A stretch of DNA of 64,000 nucleotides from Micromonospora globbae. GTDB taxonomy: Bacteria > Actinomycetota > Actinomycetes > Mycobacteriales > Micromonosporaceae. Of this stretch, positions 9,635 to 17,975 are shown in pieces. Where the stretch lies: NCBI RefSeq assembly GCF_003610785.1, contig NZ_RAQQ01000005.1, forward strand, positions 248,001-312,000. Reading direction: 5' to 3'. The translations under genes were made by a program, and so were the position numbers. Each line of letters opens with the position of its first letter. Within the stretch, counting starts at the first letter, position 1. The notes beneath the pieces were generated by a model. It had not been told where the DNA came from, ran no database searches, and was given only the letters and a program-made list of their open reading frames with translations.

Positions 9635-10234
9635 TCAGCGGGACAGGGCGGCGGCGACCTCGCGCAGCGAGCGTCCCGACTCGGCGATGGGCACGGTGAA
9701 GGCCAGCCAGGAGCCGTCGGCGAAGTCGAGGCGCAGCCGCTTCGGGTTGAGCCGGTGCCAACCCACCCGGGCCGACACCACCTCGACGCGCGGCGCCGAC
9801 CAGGCGACCTGGGTCTCCGCCAGGGAGCGCTCCTCGTCCTCCCGCCGGGACAGCAGCTTCATCGGCCCGCTCACGCAGACCAGCAGCCGCCGGTCCGTGG
9901 CGGCCACGACGACGTCCCGCACGGACACGTCCGCCCGGGGCCGCAGTGCGTGGTGCAGCCGGGAGGCGGCCGAGCCGGGCTCGCCCCGACCCGCGATCCC
10001 CCAGACGATCCGGTCCACGAGCCGGTCGCCCCTGGCCCAGCTGACCAGGGGGGTGACCAGGTTGAGCAGCACGGACCCGGCGCTCACCCGGCCGGCGGGC
10101 GCCCCCGCCCCCGCCGCGTCGGGCGGAGGGGCCGGCGTGGCGCCGTGCGCAGGCTCGGCCTTCGCGTACGCCAGCACCTGCTCGCCCGGCTCGACGAGCT
10201 CACCGATCCGACGGCGGTACCTGGACTCGTCCAT
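9635..10234 (-). CDS. Hypothetical protein in WXG100/YbaB cassette
   Basis: I do not recognise this 199-residue protein. It has no signal peptide and no clear membrane helix, although residues 50-66 are moderately hydrophobic (GRVSAGSVLLNLVTPLVSW). The segment VSVRDVVVAATDRRLLVC resembles the strand-turn-strand of bacterial PH-like domains, and the C-terminal half (RLRLDFADGSWLAFTVP) is beta-rich, so a PH-like fold is possible but unproven. The gene starts four bases after the YbaB-family gene stops and is the last of a four-gene operon. The function is probably tied to the WXG100-like proteins upstream. Confidence 0.65.
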   Translation of the reverse strand: MDESRYRRRIGELVEPGEQVLAYAKAEPAHGATPAPPPDAAGAGAPAGRVSAGSVLLNLVTPLVSWARGDRLVDRIVWGIAGRGEPGSAASRLHHALRPRADVSVRDVVVAATDRRLLVCVSGPMKLLSRREDEERSLAETQVAWSAPRVEVVSARVGWHRLNPKRLRLDFADGSWLAFTVPIAESGRSLREVAAALSR

Positions 10235-10238
10235 CGGT

Positions 10239-10586
10239 TCAGTATCGGCCGTAACCGTCGTCGGGCCGGCGGTCGGCGCCCGGGGCGTCGCCCATGACCT
10301 CCCCGACGATCTCGCGCACCCGGGCCGCGGCCGCCTCCTGCGCGCGGTTCGCGGCGGCGGTGAACTCCTCGGCGAGGGTGTACGAGTCGAGCCGCATTGC
10401 CCGGGCGTTGATCTCCGTGGAGAGGATCTTGCCGTCGGCCGCGGCGGTCACCGTCACCAGCCCGGAGTCGCTCACCCCCTGGGCGCTGCTCTGCTCCAGC
10501 TCCGCCATCCGGTCGGCGAGCTGGCGCTGCCAGCCGTCCAGGTTGCGGGCCAGCGCCTCGATCCGGTCCAGGGCGGGGAAGGTCAT
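10239..10586 (-). CDS. YbaB/EbfC-family nucleoid-associated-like protein
   Basis: This 115-residue protein matches the YbaB/EbfC family of small dimeric DNA-binding proteins: a long N-terminal helix (ALDRIEALARNLDGWQRQLADRMAEL region), a central three-strand sheet (LVTVTAAADGKILSTEINARA) and a C-terminal helix (EEFTAAANRAQEAAAARVREIV). The usual chromosomal ybaB sits next to dnaX and recR; this copy sits instead between a WXG100-like gene and an unknown gene, so it is a specialised paralogue. A GAGAGG Shine-Dalgarno precedes the ATG. Spacing to both neighbours is under 10 bases, so it is co-transcribed with them. Confidence 0.78.
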   Translation of the reverse strand: MTFPALDRIEALARNLDGWQRQLADRMAELEQSSAQGVSDSGLVTVTAAADGKILSTEINARAMRLDSYTLAEEFTAAANRAQEAAAARVREIVGEVMGDAPGADRRPDDGYGRY

Positions 10587-10595
10587 GGCTGCCTC

Positions 10596-11522
10596 TCAGT
10601 TCACGATCGAGTCGAAGACGTTCTGCACACCCGTGGTGTACGGGCCGAGGTCCTCCCGGTAGGTGCCGTCCACCAGGTAGTTGCGGTCCTTCTGGCCGTC
10701 GGAGACGTCGTGCAGACCGACGCCGGTGTCCAGGAGCGCGCCGCCGATGCCGGGCACGTTCACCGGCGAGGCCTGGTTGATCGCGAACCGGCCCGGGAAG
10801 AGGATCGCGGCCCGTTTCACCTTGAACTCCAGCGCCTCCCGGGTGTAGCCGGACTTGTTCCACGCCCGGTACGCCTTCTTGGCCTTGCGCAGCTCCATGA
10901 CGACCCGGCGGTACTTGGTGAGCAGCTCGGCGACCTTCTCCAGCTTGGTCACGAGCTTCGTGAGGATCTCGGCGAACCGGGCGACGATCTTGCACATGCG
11001 GCCGACCGTCGTGGCGAGGCGGGCCAGCACCCGGACCACGGTGGCGGCCAGCGTCACGCCCGCGCTGAGCACGGCGGCCACCGCCGCGATGATGACCTCG
11101 GTGAGGAACCAGAGCAGGAACTCCAGGATCAGCTCGACCAGGAGGTTGAACGCCTCGACGGCCGCGTTGGCCGCGTCGACCAGCACCTCCTTCGTACCGT
11201 CCAGGCCCTTCGCCAGCTCCTCGATGGCCTCCTCGACGGACTCCATCGACTCGTGGAACTTCTCCGCCGCGTCGCCCGTCCACGCGCCGCGCAGCCGCGC
11301 CCGGTCGGCGATCTGGTCGCCGGCGATCTGCCGGACCGCCTCGCCGGTGGTCAGCGCGAGCTGCGCCGCCTTCATGAGGTCGTCGGGCTCACCGGCGACC
11401 AGCTCCAGCAGCTGCTCGAACGGCCAGAGCACGGCCTCCGAGAGCGGCTTGAACGGGTCGGGGGTGCCCGACACGATCTGCTCGAAGTAGGTCTTGTTGC
11501 GCTGGAGCGCCTCGGTGCTCAC
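10596..11522 (-). CDS. WXG100-like type VII secretion-associated protein with central hydrophobic region
   Basis: This 308-residue protein has an N-terminal helical domain with a W81-T-G motif (RGAWTGDAAEKFHESMESV), typical of WXG100/ESX-type helical hairpins. A long hydrophobic stretch (about residues 125-165, FLLWFLTEVIIAAVAAVLSA) follows, then a Lys/Arg-rich helical region and a distinct C-terminal segment (about 230-308) of unknown fold. Such layouts are seen in large LXG/WXG effectors and in their membrane carriers. GTG at 11522 is chosen because GGAGG lies nine bases upstream. No EccC-type ATPase is in the window, so any secretion machinery must be elsewhere. Confidence 0.7.
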   Translation of the reverse strand: MSTEALQRNKTYFEQIVSGTPDPFKPLSEAVLWPFEQLLELVAGEPDDLMKAAQLALTTGEAVRQIAGDQIADRARLRGAWTGDAAEKFHESMESVEEAIEELAKGLDGTKEVLVDAANAAVEAFNLLVELILEFLLWFLTEVIIAAVAAVLSAGVTLAATVVRVLARLATTVGRMCKIVARFAEILTKLVTKLEKVAELLTKYRRVVMELRKAKKAYRAWNKSGYTREALEFKVKRAAILFPGRFAINQASPVNVPGIGGALLDTGVGLHDVSDGQKDRNYLVDGTYREDLGPYTTGVQNVFDSIVN

Positions 11523-11533
11523 TGAACCCCTCC

Positions 11534-11854
11534 TCAGGAGCCCGGCGTGAACATGTCGTTGTTGGCCACGTCCGTCCCCGTGTACGCGTCGGCCGTGTCG
11601 GTGAGCCCGTCGGCGATGTCGTCCATCATCTCGGCGCCCTCCTCCAGCCCCTGCAGGCACGCCTCGAACTGCTCGGCGTACGCGGCGGCGAGGCTGAACG
11701 ACGCCGGCATGATCCCGAAGGCGTGCCGGGGCACGTGCCCGTCGTGGAACACGCGCCGCAGCTCGCGGAACCGGGTGGCCCGGTCCCGGGAGGCGGCGGC
11801 GAACGCGGTGAGCGCCTCCGGTTGGACGTCGAGATTCCTGCTCGGACTCGTCAC
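11534..11854 (-). CDS. Small WXG100/EspC-like type VII secretion target
   Basis: This is a small all-helical protein of 106 residues that begins VTSPSRNLDVQPEALTAFA. It looks like an EspC/WXG100-type partner: an N-terminal helix, a loop, and a second long helix (AAYAEQFEACLQGLEEGAEM and following). It ends in a short polar tail (NNDMFTPGS). GTG at 11854 is preferred because GGGGAGG sits just upstream; a GTG at 11881 is also in frame. It is the first gene of the cassette and lies 11 bases before the larger WXG100-like gene, so the two may form a heterodimer. That is inference. Confidence 0.66.
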   Translation of the reverse strand: MTSPSRNLDVQPEALTAFAAASRDRATRFRELRRVFHDGHVPRHAFGIMPASFSLAAAYAEQFEACLQGLEEGAEMMDDIADGLTDTADAYTGTDVANNDMFTPGS

Positions 11855-12046
11855 GGACCCTCCCCAGTGCCCAGTCGCCACCCGCGCGTGGACGTCGCGG
11901 TACGTGGCCGACGGGGAACCACCCTAAGCGATCCGGGAAATTCGTGCGCCGCCCCGGCCGTTCGGGGGGCGACGCGGGTGGCGTCGGCACGGTAGACAGG
12001 GAGCCGGCCGGTCCACCGGCAGCCCGCCCGGCAAAGGAGATCCCGC

Positions 12047-13036
<990 letters not shown>

Positions 13037-13048
13037 GGAGACGGCCCC

Positions 13049-13786
13049 ATGCACCTCGCCCTGGTCCACACCCGCTACCAGCTCCTGGAGATCGTCCGGA
13101 TCCCGGTCGCCATCTTCGGCAGCGCCTTCTTTCCGGCCGCCGCGATGCTCTTCTTCGTGGTCCCGTTCGCCGGCAAGGACCCGGTCGGCGCCACGTACGC
13201 CACCGCGTCGATGGTGACCTTCTCGGTGATGAGCGCCAACATCTTCCAGTACGGCATCGGCGTGGCCGAGGACCGGGACCAGCCCTGGAACCCGTACACC
13301 CGGACCCTGCCGGCCGGGTCGGCGCCGCGGTTCGCCGGCCGGGTGCTCGCCGGCCTGGTGATCACGTACGTCTCGCTGATCCCGGTGGTGGTGATCAGCG
13401 CGACGCTCACCGCGGCGCGGATCACCCCGGCGGCGTTCCTGCTGGCGGCCGTCACCGTCGCCGTGGTGTCGGTGCCGTTCACGTTGATGGGGCTCGCCAT
13501 CGGCTACTCGCTGCCCAGCAAGGCGGCGATCGTGGTCGCGCAGCTCGTGTTCTTCCCGCTCGCGTTCGGCGGCGGCCTGCTCTCCGCCCCGGACGAGGCG
13601 CCGGGGTTCATCGAGGCGGTCGCCCCCTACCTGCCCACCCGGGGCGCGGTCGAACTCATGTGGGCGGCCGTCGGCGACTACCCGGTGCGTCCGCTGTCGC
13701 TGGCCATGCTCGGCGTCTGGGTGGTCGTCATGGCAGGGCTGGCCGGCTGGGCGTACCGGCGGGACGAGGGTCGCCGGTTCAGCTGA
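13049..13786 (+). CDS. ABC-2 type exporter permease
   Basis: This 245-residue integral membrane protein has about six transmembrane helices. They include IPVAIFGSAFFPAAAMLFFVV, the LAGLVITYVSLIPVVVI region and the C-terminal LAMLGVWVVVMAGLAGWAY. The length and the loop with RTLPAGSAPRFAGRVLAG, which is typical of ABC-2 permeases, identify the family. It begins 12 bases after the ATPase gene, with an intervening GGAG Shine-Dalgarno. It would form the membrane channel as a homodimer with two ATPases. No third component is nearby. Confidence 0.85.
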   Translation: MHLALVHTRYQLLEIVRIPVAIFGSAFFPAAAMLFFVVPFAGKDPVGATYATASMVTFSVMSANIFQYGIGVAEDRDQPWNPYTRTLPAGSAPRFAGRVLAGLVITYVSLIPVVVISATLTAARITPAAFLLAAVTVAVVSVPFTLMGLAIGYSLPSKAAIVVAQLVFFPLAFGGGLLSAPDEAPGFIEAVAPYLPTRGAVELMWAAVGDYPVRPLSLAMLGVWVVVMAGLAGWAYRRDEGRRFS

Positions 13787-13878
13787 GCATTTGTCCGTTT
13801 CCACCCCGTACGCGGGCGGGACGGTGCCAGGATTCCGGCAGGAGGGCGGCGCACCGCCCCGAGCCGAGAGGGGTCCAC

Positions 13879-14646
13879 GTGAGCACCGTCCCGCCGGGTA
13901 CGCCCTGCTGGGCCGACCTCGCCACCCCTGACCTGGACGACGCGCGCCGGTTCTACCCGGAGCTGTTCGGCTGGACCGGACGGGTGGCGCCGGAGCCGGA
14001 GGCGGGCGGCTACACGGTCTTCCAGCTCCGGGGGCGGGCGGTGGCCGGAGCGGGGCCGCCGGCGATCCCCGACCAGGTGCCGATCTGGTCGACGTACATC
14101 GCCACCGACGACGCCGACCTCGTGGCGGGCCGCGTCGAGCGGGCCGGCGGGCAGGTGGTGGTGCCGCCCTTCGAGGTGTTCGACCGGGGACGGATGGCCG
14201 TCTTCAGCGACCCGGCCGGCGCCTCGTTCAGCGTCTGGCAGCCGATGGCGATGCCCGGCGGCGAGGTGTTCAACACCCCGGGCGCGATGGCGTGGAACGA
14301 GTTGGTCACCCCCGACCCGGAGGGCGCCAAGGTCTTCTACGAGCTGGTCTTCGGCTGGCAGCCCGACGACCAGGTGGTCGGTGACATGACGTACACCGGC
14401 TGGCGGCTGGGGGCGCAGATCGTGGCCGGGATGATGCCGCCGCTGGGCGACGGTTTCCCCGACGACCTGCCGGCGTACTGGACCGTGTACTTCGCGGTCG
14501 CCGACGCGGACGCCGCCGCGGCCCGCGCCGCGGCGCTGGGCGGGTCCATCCTCGTGCCGCCCCGCGACATCCCGACGGGCCGGTTCGCAGCACTCCGCGA
14601 CCCCCAAGGAGCACTCTTCTCCGTCATCGACATAGGCACGGAGTAA
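13879..14646 (+). CDS. Double-domain VOC (glyoxalase/bleomycin-resistance fold) protein
   Basis: This 255-residue protein has two VOC domains. The first starts GTPCWADLATPDLDDARRFY, with the repeated pattern FSDPAGASFSVWQP at its end; the second starts GAMAWNELVTPDPEGAKVFY and ends LRDPQGALFSVIDIG. Proteins of this type include the CFP30B-like hydroxylase-annotated family, but the activity is usually unknown. GTG at 13879 has GAGAGGGG upstream. It follows the ABC exporter by about 90 bases on the same strand and could be co-transcribed with it. A large palindrome follows at its 3' end. Confidence 0.85.
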   Translation: MSTVPPGTPCWADLATPDLDDARRFYPELFGWTGRVAPEPEAGGYTVFQLRGRAVAGAGPPAIPDQVPIWSTYIATDDADLVAGRVERAGGQVVVPPFEVFDRGRMAVFSDPAGASFSVWQPMAMPGGEVFNTPGAMAWNELVTPDPEGAKVFYELVFGWQPDDQVVGDMTYTGWRLGAQIVAGMMPPLGDGFPDDLPAYWTVYFAVADADAAAARAAALGGSILVPPRDIPTGRFAALRDPQGALFSVIDIGTE

Positions 14647-14666
14647 CCGCGCCCCGCGCCCCCGCC

Positions 14667-14762
14667 CTCTCTCCCCCGCGATCTTGCAGTTTGTGCCCCT
14701 GATACGGGCGGATTGTCCCGGTTCGCCGGGGCAGAAAGTGCAAGATCGCGGGGGTGAGAGAG
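14667..14762. repeat. Long intergenic palindrome between convergent genes
   Basis: The left arm (14667-14700) and right arm (14729-14762) are near-perfect inverted copies. The core TGCAAGATCGCGGGGG (16 bases, 14739-14754) is exactly complementary to 14673-14688, and pairing extends outward through CTCTCT/AGAGAG with one bulge and inward through TTTGTGCCCC/GGGGCAGAAA with one mismatch. It lies between the convergent VOC gene and B12 transporter operon, so it may act as a bidirectional terminator without a U tract. The look is that of a dispersed intergenic repeat. Confidence 0.75.
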
Positions 14763-14764
14763 GG

Positions 14765-15568
14765 TTAGGGGCGGCGGACGGGGACGACCAGGGGGCCGTG
14801 CTCGCCGTCGACCACCCGGACCGTCGCGCGGTAGTGCTCGGCGAGCAGCCGCTCGGTGAGCACCTCGCGAGGTGTCCCGGCGGCGGCCACCCGGCCGGCG
14901 GCGAGCAGCACGAGACGGTCGGCGTACTCGCCGGCGATGGAGAGGTCGTGCATCGTGGCGACCACCGTCAACCCGTGCTCGCGGCGCAGCTGGTCGACGA
15001 GTTCCAGCACCTCCTGCTGGTGACCGATGTCGAGGGCGCTGGTCGGCTCGTCGAGCAGCAGCAGCGTGGCGCCCTGGGCGAGCGCCCGGGCCAGGAAGAC
15101 GCGCTGCCGTTCACCGCCGGAGAGGGTGGCGAGCTCGCGCTGGGCGAAGCCGCCCAGGTCCAGCCGCCCCAGCACCTCGTGCACGGCGGCCAGGTCGGCG
15201 GCCGACTCCCGGCCGAGCGGAGGGATGTACGGCGTGCGGCCGAGCAGGACGTAGTCCAGCACGGACATGCCGGGCGGCACCACCGGGGACTGCGCCACGG
15301 TGGCCACGATCCGGGCCCGGTCCCGCCGGCGCAGCGACCCGATCGGCGTACCGAAGAGGCTGACCCCGCCCGACGCGGGCAGCAGTCCGCCCACGACGCG
15401 CAACAGGGTCGACTTGCCGGCGCCGTTCGGGCCGATGACGGTGACCCACTCGCCGGCGGCGACGGTCAGGTCGATCCCGGCCAGGACGGGCGTCCCGCCC
15501 AGGGACACGTGCAGATCGCGTACGACGACGGCCGGCGTGTCGCCGGGGCGCCCGGCGGCGGCGCTCAC
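14765..15568 (-). CDS. btuD: Vitamin B12 (BtuD-type) ABC importer ATP-binding protein
   Basis: This 267-residue ATPase belongs to the FecE/BtuD family that powers cobalamin, heme or siderophore import. Walker A is GPNGAGKST, the Q-loop lies in VAQSPVVPPGMSVLDYVLLGR, the signature is LSGGERQRVFLARAL, Walker B is LLLLDEPTSALD, and the H-loop is MHDLSIA. Its GTG start overlaps the permease stop by four bases. It is the third gene of an operon that begins with a cobalamin riboswitch and a BtuF-like binding protein, which makes B12 or a corrinoid the likely substrate. The gene ends just at the edge of the large palindrome. Confidence 0.85.
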   Translation of the reverse strand: MSAAAGRPGDTPAVVVRDLHVSLGGTPVLAGIDLTVAAGEWVTVIGPNGAGKSTLLRVVGGLLPASGGVSLFGTPIGSLRRRDRARIVATVAQSPVVPPGMSVLDYVLLGRTPYIPPLGRESAADLAAVHEVLGRLDLGGFAQRELATLSGGERQRVFLARALAQGATLLLLDEPTSALDIGHQQEVLELVDQLRREHGLTVVATMHDLSIAGEYADRLVLLAAGRVAAAGTPREVLTERLLAEHYRATVRVVDGEHGPLVVPVRRP

Positions 15569-16680
15569 GTCAGCACCCGCCGGGCGGTGCGCAGGACCAG
15601 GACGAAGAACGGGCCGCCGAGCAGGGCGGTCACCACGCCGATCGGGATCTCGGCGGGCGCCGCGGCGGTACGCGCCACCACGTCGGTGAGCGCCAGGAAC
15701 GCCGCGCCGAACAGCAGCGAGAGCGGCAGGATCACCCGGTAGCTCGACCCGGCGAGCAGCCGTACGGTGTGCGGCACGATGATGCCGACGAACCCGATGA
15801 GGCCGGTGGCGGAGACCGCCGCGGCCGTGCCCAGCGAGGCGGCGGCGATCAGCAGGTAGCGGGAGCGCTGCGGGTGCAGGCCGAGGCTGCTCGCCTCGTC
15901 GTCGCCGACGGAGAGCACGTCCAGCTCCCGCCCGTGCAGGAGCACCACCACGGTGGTGAGCACGGCGTACGGCAGGACGAGCAGCACGTCGTGCCAGCCG
16001 GCGGTGGCGAGCCGGCCGAGCAGCCAGGAGTAGACGGCCTGGATGCTGTCGGCGTTGCGTTGCAGCAGGTACGTCTGGCCGGCGGAGAGGAACGCGGAGA
16101 CCGCCACGCCGGCGAGGATCAGCATGGCCGGGGACCGGCTTCGGCCGCCCGCCGCACCGAGCAGGTAGGTCAGCGCCACGGCGCCCAGCGAGCCGACGAA
16201 CGCGGCGAGCGGGATGGTCAGGGGCAGGCCGGTGAGCGCGCCCTCGGTGCCGGCTCCGCCGAGCGCGATGACGGCGGTCACCGCGAGGCCGGCCCCGGCG
16301 GCGACGCCGAGCAGGTACGGGTCGGCCAGCGGGTTGCGGAACACGCCCTGGTAACAGCCGCCGGCCAGGGCCAGCAGCCCGCCGACCAGCAGGCCGAGCA
16401 CCACCCGTGGCAGCCGCAGCTCCGTCACGATGGCGATCTCCCGCTCGCTGAGCCCGCTCTCCAGGTGCACGCCCGGCAGCAGGTTCAGCAGTTCGGCGGC
16501 GACACTGCCCGGGGGCAGGGTGACCGGGCCGAGCGAGACACCGGCCACCAGCGCGACGAGCACCGCCACCACCCCGCCGACCAGCCAACGCGGGCGCAGG
16601 CCCGCCGGCCGGGACACCGGTGGCGTCCCGGCCGGACGGGCGGGCGGTGCGGCGGGGGCCACGGGAGCGACCCGGGTCAT
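15565..16680 (-). CDS. btuC: Vitamin B12 (BtuC-type) ABC importer permease
   Basis: This 371-residue protein is a FecCD/BtuC-type permease with about ten transmembrane helices. The family motifs are RLPRVVLGLLVGGLLALAGGCYQGVFRNPLADPYLLG (in several segments), LGR-like ATPase-coupling residues near SWLLGRLATAGW, and GFVGIIVPHTVRLL. An unusually long Pro/Ala-rich N-terminus (about 30 residues) precedes the first helix. It begins 13 bases after btuF and overlaps btuD by four bases. The cobalamin riboswitch upstream of btuF is the main reason for calling B12 rather than iron chelates. Confidence 0.85.
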   Translation of the reverse strand: MTRVAPVAPAAPPARPAGTPPVSRPAGLRPRWLVGGVVAVLVALVAGVSLGPVTLPPGSVAAELLNLLPGVHLESGLSEREIAIVTELRLPRVVLGLLVGGLLALAGGCYQGVFRNPLADPYLLGVAAGAGLAVTAVIALGGAGTEGALTGLPLTIPLAAFVGSLGAVALTYLLGAAGGRSRSPAMLILAGVAVSAFLSAGQTYLLQRNADSIQAVYSWLLGRLATAGWHDVLLVLPYAVLTTVVVLLHGRELDVLSVGDDEASSLGLHPQRSRYLLIAAASLGTAAAVSATGLIGFVGIIVPHTVRLLAGSSYRVILPLSLLFGAAFLALTDVVARTAAAPAEIPIGVVTALLGGPFFVLVLRTARRVLT

Positions 16681-16693
16681 CGGCGACCGACCG

Positions 16694-17629
16694 TCACGCG
16701 GGCACCTTGGCGACGGCGTCCACGATGGCCCGCAGCATGTCCACGACGCGCGGCCCCCAGCGGGACGCGATGTCGTCGTCGAGCGCGACCACCTGGTTGT
16801 TCTTCACGGCGGTCAGCCCGGACCAGCCGCTGCGCGCCTTCACCGTGTCGGGGCCCTGCTTGCAGCACTTCGTGTCGGCCAGGAAGATGAAGTCCGGGTC
16901 GGCCTTGACGATGACCTCCTGCGAGAGCTGCGGGTAGCCACCGTTGCGGCCGTCGGCGTCCGCCGGGTCGGCGATGTTCTCCAGCCCGGCCATGGCGTAT
17001 AGCGAGCCGATGAAGGTCTTGCTCGTCACGCTGTACAGCTCCGGGCCCAGCTCGTGGTAGTAGGTGAGCTTCTCCGACCGCTGCGGCAGGTCCTTCACCA
17101 GCTTGGCGATGTCGTCACGCATCCGCTGCGTCACGTCGGCCGCCTCGTCGGGGTGGCCGGTGAGCGTGCCCAGGTCGGTGATCTGCCGGTACGTGTCGTC
17201 CAGAGTGGTGGCCGCCGGGGTGAGGTACACGGGGATCTTCAGCTTCCCGAGCTGGTCGACGATCTTGTTGCGGTCGTCGGAGATCACCACGAGGTCCGGG
17301 TTCTTCGCGGCGATGGCCTCGGCGTTCGGCTGGAAGCCGGAGAGGTCGGTCTTCGGCGCCTCCGGCGGGTAGTTCGAGTTGTCGTCGGCGGCGATCACCT
17401 GCGGGCCGGCGCCGATGGAGAAGAGCATCTCGGTCGCGGACGGCGACAGCGAGACGATCTTCTCGGGGCGCTTGTCGAGGGTGACGTCGCCGACGGTCAC
17501 CGGGAAGGCGGCGGTCGACTGGCCGCTGCCGGCGGCGGGGGTGTCGTCGGTCTTCTCCGCGCACGCGCCGAGGGCGAGCGCGGCGACCGCGAGGGTCGCG
17601 GCGAGGAGCCGGGGGGTACGTCTGGACAT
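16694..17629 (-). CDS. btuF: Cobalamin-binding lipoprotein of ABC importer (BtuF-like)
   Basis: This 311-residue protein is the substrate-binding lipoprotein of the importer. It has an N-terminal signal peptide with lipobox LGAC (Cys23), then a class III periplasmic-binding fold with KIVSLSPSATEMLFSIGAG and NPDLVVISDDRNKIVDQL. Two adjacent cysteines in ADTKCCKQGPD are unusual. ATG at 17629 is fixed by the AGGAGG Shine-Dalgarno (17639-17634) and by the signal peptide. A longer in-frame reading upstream to 17755 runs through the riboswitch and is not coding. Translation is probably controlled by the riboswitch and by a hairpin that overlaps the Shine-Dalgarno. Confidence 0.88.
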   Translation of the reverse strand: MSRRTPRLLAATLAVAALALGACAEKTDDTPAAGSGQSTAAFPVTVGDVTLDKRPEKIVSLSPSATEMLFSIGAGPQVIAADDNSNYPPEAPKTDLSGFQPNAEAIAAKNPDLVVISDDRNKIVDQLGKLKIPVYLTPAATTLDDTYRQITDLGTLTGHPDEAADVTQRMRDDIAKLVKDLPQRSEKLTYYHELGPELYSVTSKTFIGSLYAMAGLENIADPADADGRNGGYPQLSQEVIVKADPDFIFLADTKCCKQGPDTVKARSGWSGLTAVKNNQVVALDDDIASRWGPRVVDMLRAIVDAVAKVPA

Positions 17630-17633
17630 CGGT

Positions 17634-17670
17634 CCTCCTGTCGGTCGAGGAGCGTGGGCTTCGCCGACAG
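17634..17670 (-). promoter_or_regulatory. Hairpin overlapping the btuF Shine-Dalgarno
   Basis: Read leftward, CTGTCGG (17670-17664) pairs perfectly with CCGACAG (17644-17638). The 3' arm runs into the AGGAGG Shine-Dalgarno (17639-17634), so the stem would cover part of the ribosome-binding site. It lies between the riboswitch aptamer and the btuF ATG and is a good candidate for the expression platform. Confidence 0.55.
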
Positions 17671-17718
17671 GGACACTGCGCCCGTCCGCGAGGCGCCCTT
17701 CCTCGAGAGCGCGGGTCG

Positions 17719-17823
17719 CGACCGATCCGCAGGCGACCTGGCTGATCCCCACCACACGGGCGGTGGGGCATCACAGTTGCGGGACAGCGCCGGGTTCGCA
17801 CCGGCTTCGCTGCGGGACGGTCG
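17719..17823 (-). ncRNA. Cobalamin (AdoCbl) riboswitch aptamer
   Basis: The minus strand contains the conserved cobalamin riboswitch elements in order: GCCGGTGCGAACCCGGC (17805-17789), GTCCCGCAACTGTGATG just after it, and the B12 box AGCCAGGTCGCCTGC (17743-17729). The closing stem is also present: CGACCGTCCCGCAG (17823-17810) pairs with CTGCGGATCGGTCG (17732-17719) except at two positions. A TACCGT -10 box (17834-17829) places transcription start right at the aptamer. It precedes the btuFCD-like operon by about 90 bases and would turn it off when B12 is plentiful. Confidence 0.93.
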
Positions 17824-17975
17824 GTAAGACGGTAGCGCACCGGCCGACCGGGCCCGAGCGATCAGGCGACCGATCGGGCCCGGCCGATGGGGGACGCGGG
17901 AGTTGGCTGCCGGATTGTCCCGTTCCGGCAGCCGGTGGCGGGGCCCCGACGGGGGCGGGACGGGGCCCCACCGGC

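Noticed and set aside
17630..17755. In-frame N-terminal extension of the B12-binding lipoprotein
   Set aside because: It would translate the cobalamin riboswitch and put the signal peptide in the middle of the protein. AGGAGG just before 17629 fixes the start.
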